DNA from: Collinsella sp.
GTDB lineage: Bacteria > Actinomycetota > Coriobacteriia > Coriobacteriales > Coriobacteriaceae
DNA: 64,000 bases
Reading direction: 5' to 3'
NCBI GenBank assembly: GCA_019414045.1
Contig: DXMW01000032.1
Location: 62,001-126,000 of the forward strand
Shown here: one piece after another, positions 16,640-24,983 of the stretch
How the letters are laid out: the number at the start of each line of letters is the position of its first letter
Position numbering within the stretch: the first letter of the stretch is position 1
Notes under the pieces: generated by a model
The model's input: the letters and a program-made list of their open reading frames with translations, nothing else
Database searches by the model: none
Told to the model about the DNA's origin: nothing
Translations under genes and position numbers: made by a program

Positions 16640-16703
16640 GGCACCCTCCCTAACAAAAGGACGCCCGCAAGCAGGCGCCCGAGCCATGCATTAATCGGCG
16701 ATT

Positions 16704-17546
16704 CTAACCCAGCAGCTTATCCAGCGCCACCGCAATGCCATCTTCGTTGTTATCGGCGGTCACCATCTGGGCTACAGCCTTAACCTCATCGACGGCGTTA
16801 CCCATGGCAACACCGGTGCCGGCCCACTCAATCATGGACTTGTCGTTCTGGCCGTCGCCAAACGATACGACCTCACTGGCATCGATGCCGAGCTTGGGCA
16901 GGGCACCCTCGAGTGCGCGGGCCTTGTCGATACCGGGCGCCGTGTACTCAAAGTACCAGTCGGCCGTAAACATGCCCGAAAGCGTCTGCTTAAAGGGCGC
17001 ATACATCTCCTCGTAATGCGCCTGCAGGTAGGCCGGATCGCCCGCCGTCAGCAGCTTGTCCACGGGATAAGCATCAGCGACCTCATGCAGGCTCTCCACC
17101 TCGCGAATCTTAAGATCGCACGCGTCGCGCTCATACTTGACGATATTCTTCTGTGAGCCGTCAGGCAGCGTGATCATGCAATGGTACGAGTCCTCGACGT
17201 GCAAATCGCGACCGAGCGAAATCATAGGGATCACGTCAAAATTACGCAGGTGATCAATCAGGCGATGCAATTCGTCGGCAGGCATAGCCTGATCGAACAG
17301 CACCTCGTCGGTCTGGGCATCAACGACGTGTGCGCCGTTAAAGGCCACCAGCAGACCGTCATGGTTTTGAAGGTCGAGCTCTTGCGCCAAGGCGCGCAGC
17401 CCCCATGCGGGACGGCCCGAAGCCAAGATGAGCTTAATGCCCGACTCCTGCGCCGCGAGCAGCTTCTCGCGCGTACGCGGGCCGATGACCTTTTGGTCGT
17501 TGGTGAGCGTACCGTCGATATCCATTGCGATGGCTTTGATTGCCAT
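16704..17546 (-). CDS. Cof-type HAD hydrolase
   Basis: A 280-residue HAD-IIB (Cof/YidA) phosphatase. It opens MAIKAIAMDIDGTLTN with nucleophile Asp9. LILASGRPAWG is motif II, the capping domain is central, and VVSFGDGQNDKSMIEWAG is motif IV. Such enzymes dephosphorylate sugar phosphates or flavin precursors. ATG 17546 with GGGAGGCATAT is chosen. The frame runs 56 codons further upstream into non-coding sequence. Confidence 0.88.
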   Translation of the reverse strand: MAIKAIAMDIDGTLTNDQKVIGPRTREKLLAAQESGIKLILASGRPAWGLRALAQELDLQNHDGLLVAFNGAHVVDAQTDEVLFDQAMPADELHRLIDHLRNFDVIPMISLGRDLHVEDSYHCMITLPDGSQKNIVKYERDACDLKIREVESLHEVADAYPVDKLLTAGDPAYLQAHYEEMYAPFKQTLSGMFTADWYFEYTAPGIDKARALEGALPKLGIDASEVVSFGDGQNDKSMIEWAGTGVAMGNAVDEVKAVAQMVTADNNEDGIAVALDKLLG

Positions 17547-17719
17547 ATATGCCTCCCTGTCATTGAACAACCTTGTCTGAGCCATCATACAAAACACCCA
17601 CGGCGGCGCTGTTTGCAACGGGAAAAATGTCATATTGTCCCAAACATGAACGGCGCGCCTTCGACGATTGCGATGCCCGTCGAGGCGCCTCCCGATACAT
17701 TCCATCCTATCCAAATAGC

Positions 17720-17753
17720 AAGGGGCCCGTATCCCAACGGATACGGGCCCCTT
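17720..17753 (-). terminator. Terminator of pgi
   Basis: A 14-15 base stem (AGGGGCCCGTATCC against GGATACGGGCCCCT) with a CAAC loop lies 30 bases past the pgi stop. The T-run is broken (TTGCTATTT on the minus strand). Confidence 0.7.
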
Positions 17754-17782
17754 TCAGCCATAAGCCAACTCGGCCGTAAAAA

Positions 17783-19477
17783 CTACTTGCGATGAGCGCG
17801 ATAGAACTCGATGAGCGCCTGGGTCGAAGCGTCCTGCTCGGCCTTGGCGGCGTCGTCGTGGAAGGCCGGGGTGATCTGCTTGGCAAGCTGCTTGCCCAGC
17901 TCGACGCCCCACTGGTCGTAGGAGTCGATGCCCCAGACCGTGCCCTCGACAAACGTGATGTGCTCGTACAGGGCGATGAGCTCGCCGAGTGCGAACGGGG
18001 TCAGCGTGTCGCCGAAGATCAAGGTCGTCGGACGGTTGCCCTCAAAGCAGCGGGCCGGGACGATCTGCTCGGGCGTGCCCTCGGCACGAACCTCGTCGGC
18101 CGTCTTACCAAAGGCGAGCGCCTTGGTCTGGGCCAGGAAGTTGCCCAGGAACAGCTCGTGGACGTCCTGGCCGCTGTCGGTTGCGGGGTTGGCAGTGTTG
18201 GCGAAAGCGATAAAGTCGGCCGGGACCACCACGGTGCCCTGGTGCAGCAGCTGGTAGAAGGCGTGCTGGCCGTTGGTACCGGGCTCGCCCCAGAAGATCT
18301 CACCGGTATCGGAGGTCACAGCGCTGCCGTCCCAGCGGACGTGCTTGCCGTTGGACTCCATGGTGAGCTGTTGCAGGTAGGCCGGGAAGCGGTGCAGATA
18401 CTGGCAGTACGGCAGCACGGCGTGGCTCTTGGAACCGAAGAAGTTGACGTACCAGACGTTGAGCAGGCCCATCAGCGCGACGGCGTTGTTCTCGAGCGGG
18501 GTGTTGCAGAAGTACTCGTCGATGGCGTGGAAGCCCTCGAGGAACTGCTGGAAGCGCTCGGGGCCGAGCACGACGATCAGCGACAGACCCACGGCGGAGT
18601 CGACGGAATAGCGGCCGCCGACCCAGTTCCAAAAACCGAAGGCGTTGGCGGGGTCGATACCGAAGGCCTCGACCTTTTCGAGCGCGGTGGAAACGGCGAC
18701 GAAGTGCTTTGCCACGGCCTCGGCGTTCTGCTCATCGGAGCCATCGATGGCGCCCTGAGCCTTGAGCTGCTCGAGCATCCAGGTCTTGACCTCGCGGGCG
18801 TTGGTGAGGGTCTCGAGCGTGGTGAAGGTCTTGGAGACGATGATCACGAGCGTGGTCTCGGGATCCAGACCCTTGAGCTTCTCGGCCTGGTCGTTGGGAT
18901 CGATGTTGGAGATATAGCGGCAATCGATACCGGCGTCGGCATAGGGACGCAGGGCCTCGTAAGCCATGACCGGGCCCAGATCGGAGCCGCCGATGCCGAT
19001 GGACACCAGGTGCTCGATCTTTTTGCCGGTAACACCCTTCCACTCACCGGAGCGCACGAGCTCGGCGAAGGCATACATGCGGTCGAGAACCTCGTGCACG
19101 TCGGCGACGACGTCCTGGCCGTCGACGATGAGCTGGCCCTTCTCGCTTGCCGGGCGGCGCAGCGCGGTGTGCAGGACGGCGCGGTCCTCGGTGGTGTTGA
19201 TGTGCTCGCCGGAGAACATGGCGTCGCGGCGCTCCTCGAGCTTCACCTCGCGGGCAAGATCGCACAGCAGCTTGACGGTCTCATCAGTCACCAGGTTCTT
19301 GGACAGGTCGAAGTGCAGGTCACCGGCGTCAAAGCTCAGCTTGTTCACGCGCTCGGCATCGGCGGCGAACCAGGCCTTGAGGTCGATACCCTCGGCCTCG
19401 AGCTTCTCCTGATGGGCCTCGAGCGCCTTCCAAGCGGCAGTCGACGTAGCATCGATAGGTGCGGCAACAGTTGCCAT
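17783..19477 (-). CDS. pgi: Glucose-6-phosphate isomerase
   Basis: A 564-residue cytoplasmic glycolytic enzyme interconverting glucose 6-phosphate and fructose 6-phosphate. Family signatures are present: INTTEDRAVLHTALR, SIGIGGSDLGPVMAYEAL, VGGRYSVDSAVGLS and SYDQWGVELGK. The length is that of the long bacterial/eukaryotic type. ATG 19477 follows GAGGAGGACTCT; nine codons upstream are open without support. It stands alone with its own terminator. It would also process glucose 6-phosphate released by the FrlB-like deglycase. Confidence 0.96.
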   Translation of the reverse strand: MATVAAPIDATSTAAWKALEAHQEKLEAEGIDLKAWFAADAERVNKLSFDAGDLHFDLSKNLVTDETVKLLCDLAREVKLEERRDAMFSGEHINTTEDRAVLHTALRRPASEKGQLIVDGQDVVADVHEVLDRMYAFAELVRSGEWKGVTGKKIEHLVSIGIGGSDLGPVMAYEALRPYADAGIDCRYISNIDPNDQAEKLKGLDPETTLVIIVSKTFTTLETLTNAREVKTWMLEQLKAQGAIDGSDEQNAEAVAKHFVAVSTALEKVEAFGIDPANAFGFWNWVGGRYSVDSAVGLSLIVVLGPERFQQFLEGFHAIDEYFCNTPLENNAVALMGLLNVWYVNFFGSKSHAVLPYCQYLHRFPAYLQQLTMESNGKHVRWDGSAVTSDTGEIFWGEPGTNGQHAFYQLLHQGTVVVPADFIAFANTANPATDSGQDVHELFLGNFLAQTKALAFGKTADEVRAEGTPEQIVPARCFEGNRPTTLIFGDTLTPFALGELIALYEHITFVEGTVWGIDSYDQWGVELGKQLAKQITPAFHDDAAKAEQDASTQALIEFYRAHRK

Positions 19478-19600
19478 AGAGTCCTCCTCAGCATACGGGC
19501 GCACGCCTCCATGCGCCCGGACATTCAGATGCCACTATTCTAGCGCAGGTCAAGACTATAATCAGCGAGCGTTACCAATCGGCCCCCAAACGGCAACCGA

Positions 19601-19674
19601 CCAAAAAGGGACAGGTTTAATTTGGCAGGTCAAACGCTTTACCAATCAAAAATAACCTATCCCTTTATGCCAAA
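19601..19674. repeat. REP-like imperfect palindrome, copy 1
   Basis: AAAGGGACAGGTT (19605-19617) and AACCTATCCCTTT (19654-19666) are reverse complements except for one base. A second pair, TTTGGCA (19621-19627) and TGCCAAA (19668-19674), interleaves with it. The left flank CCAAAAAGGGACAGGTTT recurs at 20335 with one change. GGGACAGGTT palindromes of this kind resemble REP sequences linked to Y1 transposases elsewhere; no such transposase is in view. Confidence 0.55.
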
Positions 19675-19676
19675 TA

Positions 19677-20252
19677 TTAGGCCGCAGCGCAGACGCTACC
19701 GAGCAACTCACGCAGAGGAGACCCGATGCCCTCCAGCAGTTCGGGCGCGATGATGGCAAAAACGGGAACCTCGCCGGCCCCCACGACGGCAGGCACCTTG
19801 CCCTCCGAGACGATACATCCATAAGGGACAAAACCGTCTTCGCCGACATCGAGCGCCGCCATGCGACGGGCGAGCTCGCGCGCAAAGCCGGCAGTATCGG
19901 CATCGCCAATCGCCAAGACAAAGTCCACGCCTTCGTCGATCGCCAGGGCCACGGCTTCGTCGATCAGCTCGTCTCCTCCGTCGCCTTCAACCGAGCCGCA
20001 GCGGAAAAGCACGCGCTCGAGCAGGGCGCGATCGAGCGAGCCCAGCGCCGCCGAAACGAGCTCATCACGCGTGTGCTTGTCGCCTCCCAGCACGACCAGT
20101 GCCTTGGTGCCGCCATAGTGGGCAACCAATCGCCCGCACCAGCGAGCCACATCCCCATCCGCAACCAAGCGCGTCGGCATACCAAACCCATAGTTGACCA
20201 TTATCCCCACAACCCTTCCGTGCTTTATGGTGGTATCAATCGTTAGCCTCAT
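19677..20252 (-). CDS. Hypothetical protein, 191 residues
   Basis: I do not recognise this protein. It is soluble, acidic and alanine-rich, with alternating beta-alpha character. ALVVLGGDKHTRDE, DFVLAIGDADTAGFAREL and an extreme C-terminal hydrophobic stretch suggest a Rossmann-like or NYN/PIN-like fold, but no catalytic motif is clear. The start is uncertain: ATG 20252 lacks a good ribosome site, while an internal ATG at 20201 follows GTGGGGATA. Copies of an 18-bp sequence lie on both sides (19601 and 20335), hinting that the gene moved as a cassette. No operon partner. Confidence 0.55.
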   Translation of the reverse strand: MRLTIDTTIKHGRVVGIMVNYGFGMPTRLVADGDVARWCGRLVAHYGGTKALVVLGGDKHTRDELVSAALGSLDRALLERVLFRCGSVEGDGGDELIDEAVALAIDEGVDFVLAIGDADTAGFARELARRMAALDVGEDGFVPYGCIVSEGKVPAVVGAGEVPVFAIIAPELLEGIGSPLRELLGSVCAAA

Positions 20253-20334
20253 GCTACGAAGCGAGCTTTTCCGAGCTGTTACGCACTCTTTAGGGCTGCG
20301 TTAAAAACCCGATGCAGCCGCACGACCATACCTG

Positions 20335-20352
20335 CCAAAAAGGGGCAGGTTT
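20335..20352. repeat. REP-like 18-bp repeat, copy 2
   Basis: CCAAAAAGGGGCAGGTTT differs at one base from 19601-19618 and has the same orientation. It ends on the -35 box of dinB. Confidence 0.6.
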
Positions 20353-20411
20353 TGACGGTGTCCGGTCGAGCAGGTATTATCGAACAGGTATTCGATAAGA
20401 ACATGTGTTTG
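20352..20411 (+). promoter_or_regulatory. dinB promoter with two LexA (SOS) boxes
   Basis: TTGACG (20352-20357) and TATTAT (20375-20380) are exactly 17 bases apart. CGAACAGGTATTCG (20381-20394) and AGAACATGTGTTTG (20398-20411) each match the Gram-positive LexA consensus CGAAC-N4-GTTYG with a single change. They are 17 bases apart and cover the transcription start. Repression by LexA and induction by DNA damage are expected. Confidence 0.8.
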
Positions 20412-20424
20412 ATGGGAGGCTCGG

Positions 20425-21930
20425 ATGGAGCACGAGCAGCACACCTACATCTGCATCGACCTCAAGACGTTTTATGCCAGCGTCGAGTGCGTCGATCGTG
20501 GGCTCGATCCGCTCACCACCAACCTGGTCGTTGCCGACGAATCGCGCGGACGCACGACCATCTGTCTCGCTATCACGCAGACCATGAAGGACCTCGGGAT
20601 ACACAACCGCTGCCGTCTATTCGAGATTCCCGACGGCATCGACTACATCAAAGCAGTGCCGCGCATGCAACACTACATGGAGGTGTCGGCGCAAATCTAC
20701 GGCGTCTATCTGGAATACGTCAGCCCCCAGGACGTGCACGTCTACTCCATCGATGAGTGCTTTATCGACGTGACGCCCTATCTGGACCTTTATCACACCG
20801 ATGCCGAAGGGTTCGCCTGCATGTTGCGCGACGAGGTCTTGGGGCGCACCGGCATCACGGCGACGGTCGGTATCGGCCCCAACCTATTCCAGGCCAAGGT
20901 GGCGCTCGACATCACCGCCAAGCACGTAGCCAGCCGCATTGGCGTACTCGACGACGAGATCTTTCGCAAGGAGATCTGGCCCCATCGCCCCATCACCGAC
21001 ATCTGGGGCATCGGCCCCGGCGTGGCGGCCCGTCTCGAGAAATACGGCGTCTACGACCTGATGGGCGTCGCCGCACTCGACGAGAACCTGCTCTACGACG
21101 AACTCGGCGTCAATGCCGAATATCTCATCGACCACGCCTTCGGGCGCGAGCCGACAACCATCGCCGATATCCAAGCCTATCGCCCGCAAGCGACCTCGAC
21201 CACCACAGGACAGGTGCTCTCGAAGGGCTATGCCTACGAGCAGGCCTACACCGTCTTGCGCGAAATGGTCGACAACGCCGTGTTGGATCTAGTCGATAAG
21301 CACGTGGTCTGCGACAGCATCTCGCTCTTTGTGGGCTACGCGAGCGAGCGCGCCGACATACGCCGGCTCAACGCCAGCGGCACGGCGCAGTATATAGACG
21401 GCTGCGGACACTTGCGCTCGAGCACCTCGGGCATCGAGCCCGCAGCGACCGACGGCCCCGAGCTCGCGCCCCGTGCTCCCAAGCCCGTCCAGCGCGATGA
21501 CGAAAGGCGTCGCCTGGTGCGCGAAGCGCAGGCAATCGATGGCATCTTTGTGGGAGAGCATGGCGGCAAACCGCGTGGTGGCTATGCCGCACTCTTTGCG
21601 CACTCCAACGCCTCGCGAAAGCTGCCCGAGCGCACTAATTCGTTTAAGAAAATCATGGGGTATTTCGATGACCTTTGGGCACAAACGGTCGATCCCAAAC
21701 GACCGGTCAAGCGCATCAACCTGGGATTTGGCAATCTTGTGCCCGAGGAATTTGCCACCATCGATCTGTTCAGCGATATCGAGGCCGATGAGCGCGAGCG
21801 CGACCTGGCGCGCGCCGTCCTGGCCGTGAAAGGCAAGTACGGCAAGAACGCGCTCGTCAAGGGATTAAGCTTTACCGCCGGCGCCACCGCGCGCAAACGC
21901 AACGGCCAAGTTGGAGGACATCGTGCCTAA
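20425..21930 (+). CDS. dinB: Y-family DNA polymerase (DinB/UmuC type)
   Basis: A 501-residue translesion polymerase. Catalytic carboxylates are Asp12 in CIDLKTFYASVE and Asp110-Glu111 in YSIDECFID. A helix-hairpin-helix DIWGIGPGVAARLEKYG lies near 192-208. The little-finger region is interrupted between about residues 310 and 410 by a charged, proline-rich insert (EPAATDGPELAPRAPKPVQ) before resuming; TIDLF near residue 450 may be a beta-clamp contact. Length and insert fit the UmuC/UvrX branch of Gram-positive bacteria, not compact DinB. GGGAGGCTCGG precedes ATG. It overlaps the YolD-like gene by eight bases. Confidence 0.92.
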   Translation: MEHEQHTYICIDLKTFYASVECVDRGLDPLTTNLVVADESRGRTTICLAITQTMKDLGIHNRCRLFEIPDGIDYIKAVPRMQHYMEVSAQIYGVYLEYVSPQDVHVYSIDECFIDVTPYLDLYHTDAEGFACMLRDEVLGRTGITATVGIGPNLFQAKVALDITAKHVASRIGVLDDEIFRKEIWPHRPITDIWGIGPGVAARLEKYGVYDLMGVAALDENLLYDELGVNAEYLIDHAFGREPTTIADIQAYRPQATSTTTGQVLSKGYAYEQAYTVLREMVDNAVLDLVDKHVVCDSISLFVGYASERADIRRLNASGTAQYIDGCGHLRSSTSGIEPAATDGPELAPRAPKPVQRDDERRRLVREAQAIDGIFVGEHGGKPRGGYAALFAHSNASRKLPERTNSFKKIMGYFDDLWAQTVDPKRPVKRINLGFGNLVPEEFATIDLFSDIEADERERDLARAVLAVKGKYGKNALVKGLSFTAGATARKRNGQVGGHRA

Positions 21931-22348
21931 ACCCAAGCAGCAGCCCGTGCGCCCGCCGACCGCCTTCGAGCGCCTGGCGGACCCCGAGGGCAGACGCCGC
22001 GCCGCCGACCCCAACCTCACTGCCAACGGTGCCGTGCGCGCCAACCGCGCCGCACAGTTTATGCCCTTTGCCGCCCTCACGGGATACTACGAACTCGTGC
22101 GCAAGCAGGAAATCACCGTCGAGTCAAAACGTGAGCTCACGGAAGAAAAAGCCCTCGTACTTTCTAAAAAGCTCGAGGGTCTCAAACGTGGCGACTTGGT
22201 TCGTGTCACCTATTACGATACATACGGCTATCGCAGCCGCACCGGCATCCTCGACGAGGCGCTCCCCGCCTTCAAGCTCCTCAAGCTCCGAGACATCGCC
22301 ATCGACTTCGACGACATCCAAGACATCGAACTGCGCGGACGAGCCTAG
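21923..22348 (+). CDS. YolD-like protein, partner of the Y-family polymerase
   Basis: A 141-residue small basic protein. RAAQFMPFAALTGYYELVRKQE (near residues 47-68) and the beta-strand pattern RGDLVRVTYYDTYGYRSRTGIL match the YolD-like domain, which in Bacillus is commonly encoded next to UmuC/UvrX and modulates the SOS polymerase. GTG 21923 is chosen because GGAGGACATC precedes it at the right distance; it overlaps the polymerase stop, so translation is coupled and the pair shares the LexA-controlled promoter. Function beyond the association is not established. Confidence 0.78.
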   Translation: MPKPKQQPVRPPTAFERLADPEGRRRAADPNLTANGAVRANRAAQFMPFAALTGYYELVRKQEITVESKRELTEEKALVLSKKLEGLKRGDLVRVTYYDTYGYRSRTGILDEALPAFKLLKLRDIAIDFDDIQDIELRGRA

Positions 22349-22374
22349 CCAAGGAAGCGCATCCAGGGCGGCAC

Positions 22375-22758
22375 TTACAGCGTCATGACGTAGTAGCCCG
22401 CGTCTTTCACGGCCGTCTCGAGGACACCACGATCAACCGGCTGCTTAGAGCGCACGCGTGCCGTGTGGTCCGCATACGTCACCGTTGCCCACACGCCATC
22501 CAGCGCATTGAGGGCATTGGCTACGTTCTGAGCGCAGCCGTCACAGTTCATGCCGCCGATGAGCAGCTCATCGCTATAGGGATAGTGTGACGCATCGGTA
22601 TCCACCACAACAACCTTTTTGGCCTTCTTGCCGCTCGTACCATCGCTGCAGCAACTCTTCCCGTGTGTCGAAGCGGCAATGCGACGCAGTCCAAAAAACA
22701 TGCCGACGGCAATGACGGCCAGCACGATGAGATTCGCAGGGTTGAGCAAGTCACTCAT
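22375..22758 (-). CDS. Membrane-anchored heavy-metal-associated (HMA) domain protein
   Basis: A 127-residue protein. One N-terminal membrane helix (NPANLIVLAVIAVGMFFG, 6-23) is followed by a cytosolic basic stretch with a Cys-Cys pair (GKSCCSDG) and a ferredoxin-like HMA domain with the metal motif GGMNCDGCAQNV at about 69-80. HMA proteins carry Cu(I) or other soft metals. The CC pair resembles the cysteine-rich tails found near FeoB. ATG 22758 follows AAAGGGGAGCGC. It is transcribed away from DUF3793 with about 175 bases between. Confidence 0.82.
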   Translation of the reverse strand: MSDLLNPANLIVLAVIAVGMFFGLRRIAASTHGKSCCSDGTSGKKAKKVVVVDTDASHYPYSDELLIGGMNCDGCAQNVANALNALDGVWATVTYADHTARVRSKQPVDRGVLETAVKDAGYYVMTL

Positions 22759-22866
22759 GCGCTCCCCTTTCAAGTAGCACTATCTAGATACCCCCATGGG
22801 GTGCCCCCATCTTAACCCAAAATCATGTCTGTTCGGACAATTAGTTTCCCTCTTCAAACTTTTTTG

Positions 22867-22906
22867 TTGACCATGGCTTACTTTCGTGTATAAGTTTTCC
22901 TAGGCT
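22867..22906 (+). promoter_or_regulatory. DUF3793/flavodoxin promoter with possible DtxR-type half-site
   Basis: TTGACC (22867-22872) and TATAAG (22889-22894) are 16 bases apart. The adjacent TAGGCTAAC (22901-22909) equals the core of the DtxR/IdeR iron box, but the outer bases do not match, so iron control is only a suggestion. Confidence 0.45.
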
Positions 22907-22932
22907 AACAGTTTAGATCCGTAAGGAGCGCC

Positions 22933-23637
22933 GTGACTCGAACCATAGACATCCCAACGTTTCAGGCGGCAGTCGTGCGCAACTGCTCTCCCACGCTCGC
23001 GGGCATCAAGCCGGCATCGCTCTTTACCTATCCAGGCATCTACGCCCACGGGAACGGCTCGACCACAACCGAAACCATCGCAGAACGTCGAGCACGCCTG
23101 CTCAACGTTATCGCCCAGTGCAATCGCGAGCTTGACCCGCTCGGCATCCACCTGAGTGTTTTGGTCTGGCGGCCCTGCGGAGCACTCGTGTACGTGTACC
23201 GAGCCAAAAGCCTCTCCACCTATTTCGCAGACCCTCGCGCCCAAACAGCGCTCGCCTCGGAAGGCTACGACACGAGAGACCTTTCGACATGCCTTGTGCA
23301 TTTGGCATCACGCATCACGCTCGCGAGCAATAACGTCGCGGAATGCGCTTGTAGCCAGACTCGATGCGCACTACCCCAGCAAGCTAGCTGCAGCAACGAC
23401 TGCACCTGCAAGTTTCCGCACGAAATAGGCTACTTCCTTGGATATCCCTACGACGACGTGCACGAGTTTATCGTCCAGCGCGGCGAGAACTACAAGGTCT
23501 TTGGAGCTTGGAAGGTCTACACGAATGTCGAGCAAGCGCTTGCGATGTTTGACGCCTACCGTGCTTGCACTCAATACCTCACCTTTGTCTATCAGCAGGG
23601 CTGCAGCTTGGCGCAACTTGCCCAGGCAACCCGATAG
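22933..23637 (+). CDS. DUF3793 family protein
   Basis: A 234-residue protein of unknown function. The family segment FPHEIGYFLGYPYDDVHEFI (about 161-180), followed by GENYKVFGAWKVYTN and a C-terminal helix, is clear. A central cysteine-rich insert (CACSQTRC, CSNDCTC) precedes it and could bind a metal or cluster. The family is common in anaerobic Firmicutes and Coriobacteria next to flavodoxin or iron genes, as here, with 46 bases to the flavodoxin. The GTG start has AAGGAGCGCC before it. Confidence 0.8.
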   Translation: MTRTIDIPTFQAAVVRNCSPTLAGIKPASLFTYPGIYAHGNGSTTTETIAERRARLLNVIAQCNRELDPLGIHLSVLVWRPCGALVYVYRAKSLSTYFADPRAQTALASEGYDTRDLSTCLVHLASRITLASNNVAECACSQTRCALPQQASCSNDCTCKFPHEIGYFLGYPYDDVHEFIVQRGENYKVFGAWKVYTNVEQALAMFDAYRACTQYLTFVYQQGCSLAQLAQATR

Positions 23638-23683
23638 AACATAGAAGCCGCGGCAACCTGCCGCACAACTGAAAGGACTCAAC

Positions 23684-24103
23684 ATGAGCAAGATCGCCGT
23701 CGTCTACTGGAGCGGCACGGGCAACACCGAGGCCATGGCAAACCTCGTCGCCGAAGGCGCCACGTCCGCGGGTGCCGAGACTGAGGTCATCCCCTGCGCC
23801 GACTTCTCTGCCGACAAGGCCGCCGAATATGATGCCTTCGCCTTCGGCTGCCCCGCCATGGGCTCCGAGGAGCTTGAGTATGACGAGTTTCAGCCTATGT
23901 GGGACGAGGTCAAGGAGACCCTCGGCGACAAGAAGGTCGTCCTCTTTGGCTCCTATTCGTGGGCCGAGGGCGAGTGGATGGACAACTGGAAGGCCGACGC
24001 CGACGAGGCCGGAGTCAACGTCGTGGACTCCGTCATTTGCTACGATGCGCCCGACGATGAGGGCGAGGCGGCCTGCCGTGCCCTTGGCGCCGAGCTGGCC
24101 TAG
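23684..24103 (+). CDS. Short-chain flavodoxin
   Basis: A 139-residue FMN electron carrier. The phosphate loop SGTGNTEAMA is at residues 10-19, with FGCPAMGSEELE and SYSWAEGEWMDNW as the isoalloxazine loops. It can replace ferredoxin under iron shortage. The protein is very acidic. It ends at a strong bidirectional terminator and shares a promoter with the DUF3793 gene. Confidence 0.92.
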   Translation: MSKIAVVYWSGTGNTEAMANLVAEGATSAGAETEVIPCADFSADKAAEYDAFAFGCPAMGSEELEYDEFQPMWDEVKETLGDKKVVLFGSYSWAEGEWMDNWKADADEAGVNVVDSVICYDAPDDEGEAACRALGAELA

Positions 24104-24160
24104 CAGCACCACCGAGCCCGACAGAAGGGGCTCACGCTACATTATCGACATCCCAACAAA

Positions 24161-24194
24161 AAACGGGACTGGATTCATGTCCAGCCCCGTTTTC
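24161..24194. terminator. Bidirectional terminator
   Basis: AAAACGGGACTGGA and TCCAGCCCCGTTTT form a 14-base stem with one mismatch, with A and T runs on opposite sides. It serves both flavodoxin (+) and the amino-acid ABC unit (-). Confidence 0.75.
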
Positions 24195-24218
24195 TGTAAT
24201 GCCAGCCGCATGAACCAG

Positions 24219-24971
<753 letters not shown>

Positions 24972-24983
24972 AATAGAACCTCC

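Noticed and set aside
17792..19543. A 583-codon open frame on the plus strand opposite pgi
   Set aside because: It is the antisense shadow of pgi, caused by high GC and codon bias. It has no ribosome site, no recognisable domain and an improbable Gly/Val/Leu/Asp composition.
20367..20380. A third LexA-like box, CGAGCAGGTATTAT
   Set aside because: It lacks the second half-site GTTYG and coincides with the -10 region. I kept only the two better boxes.
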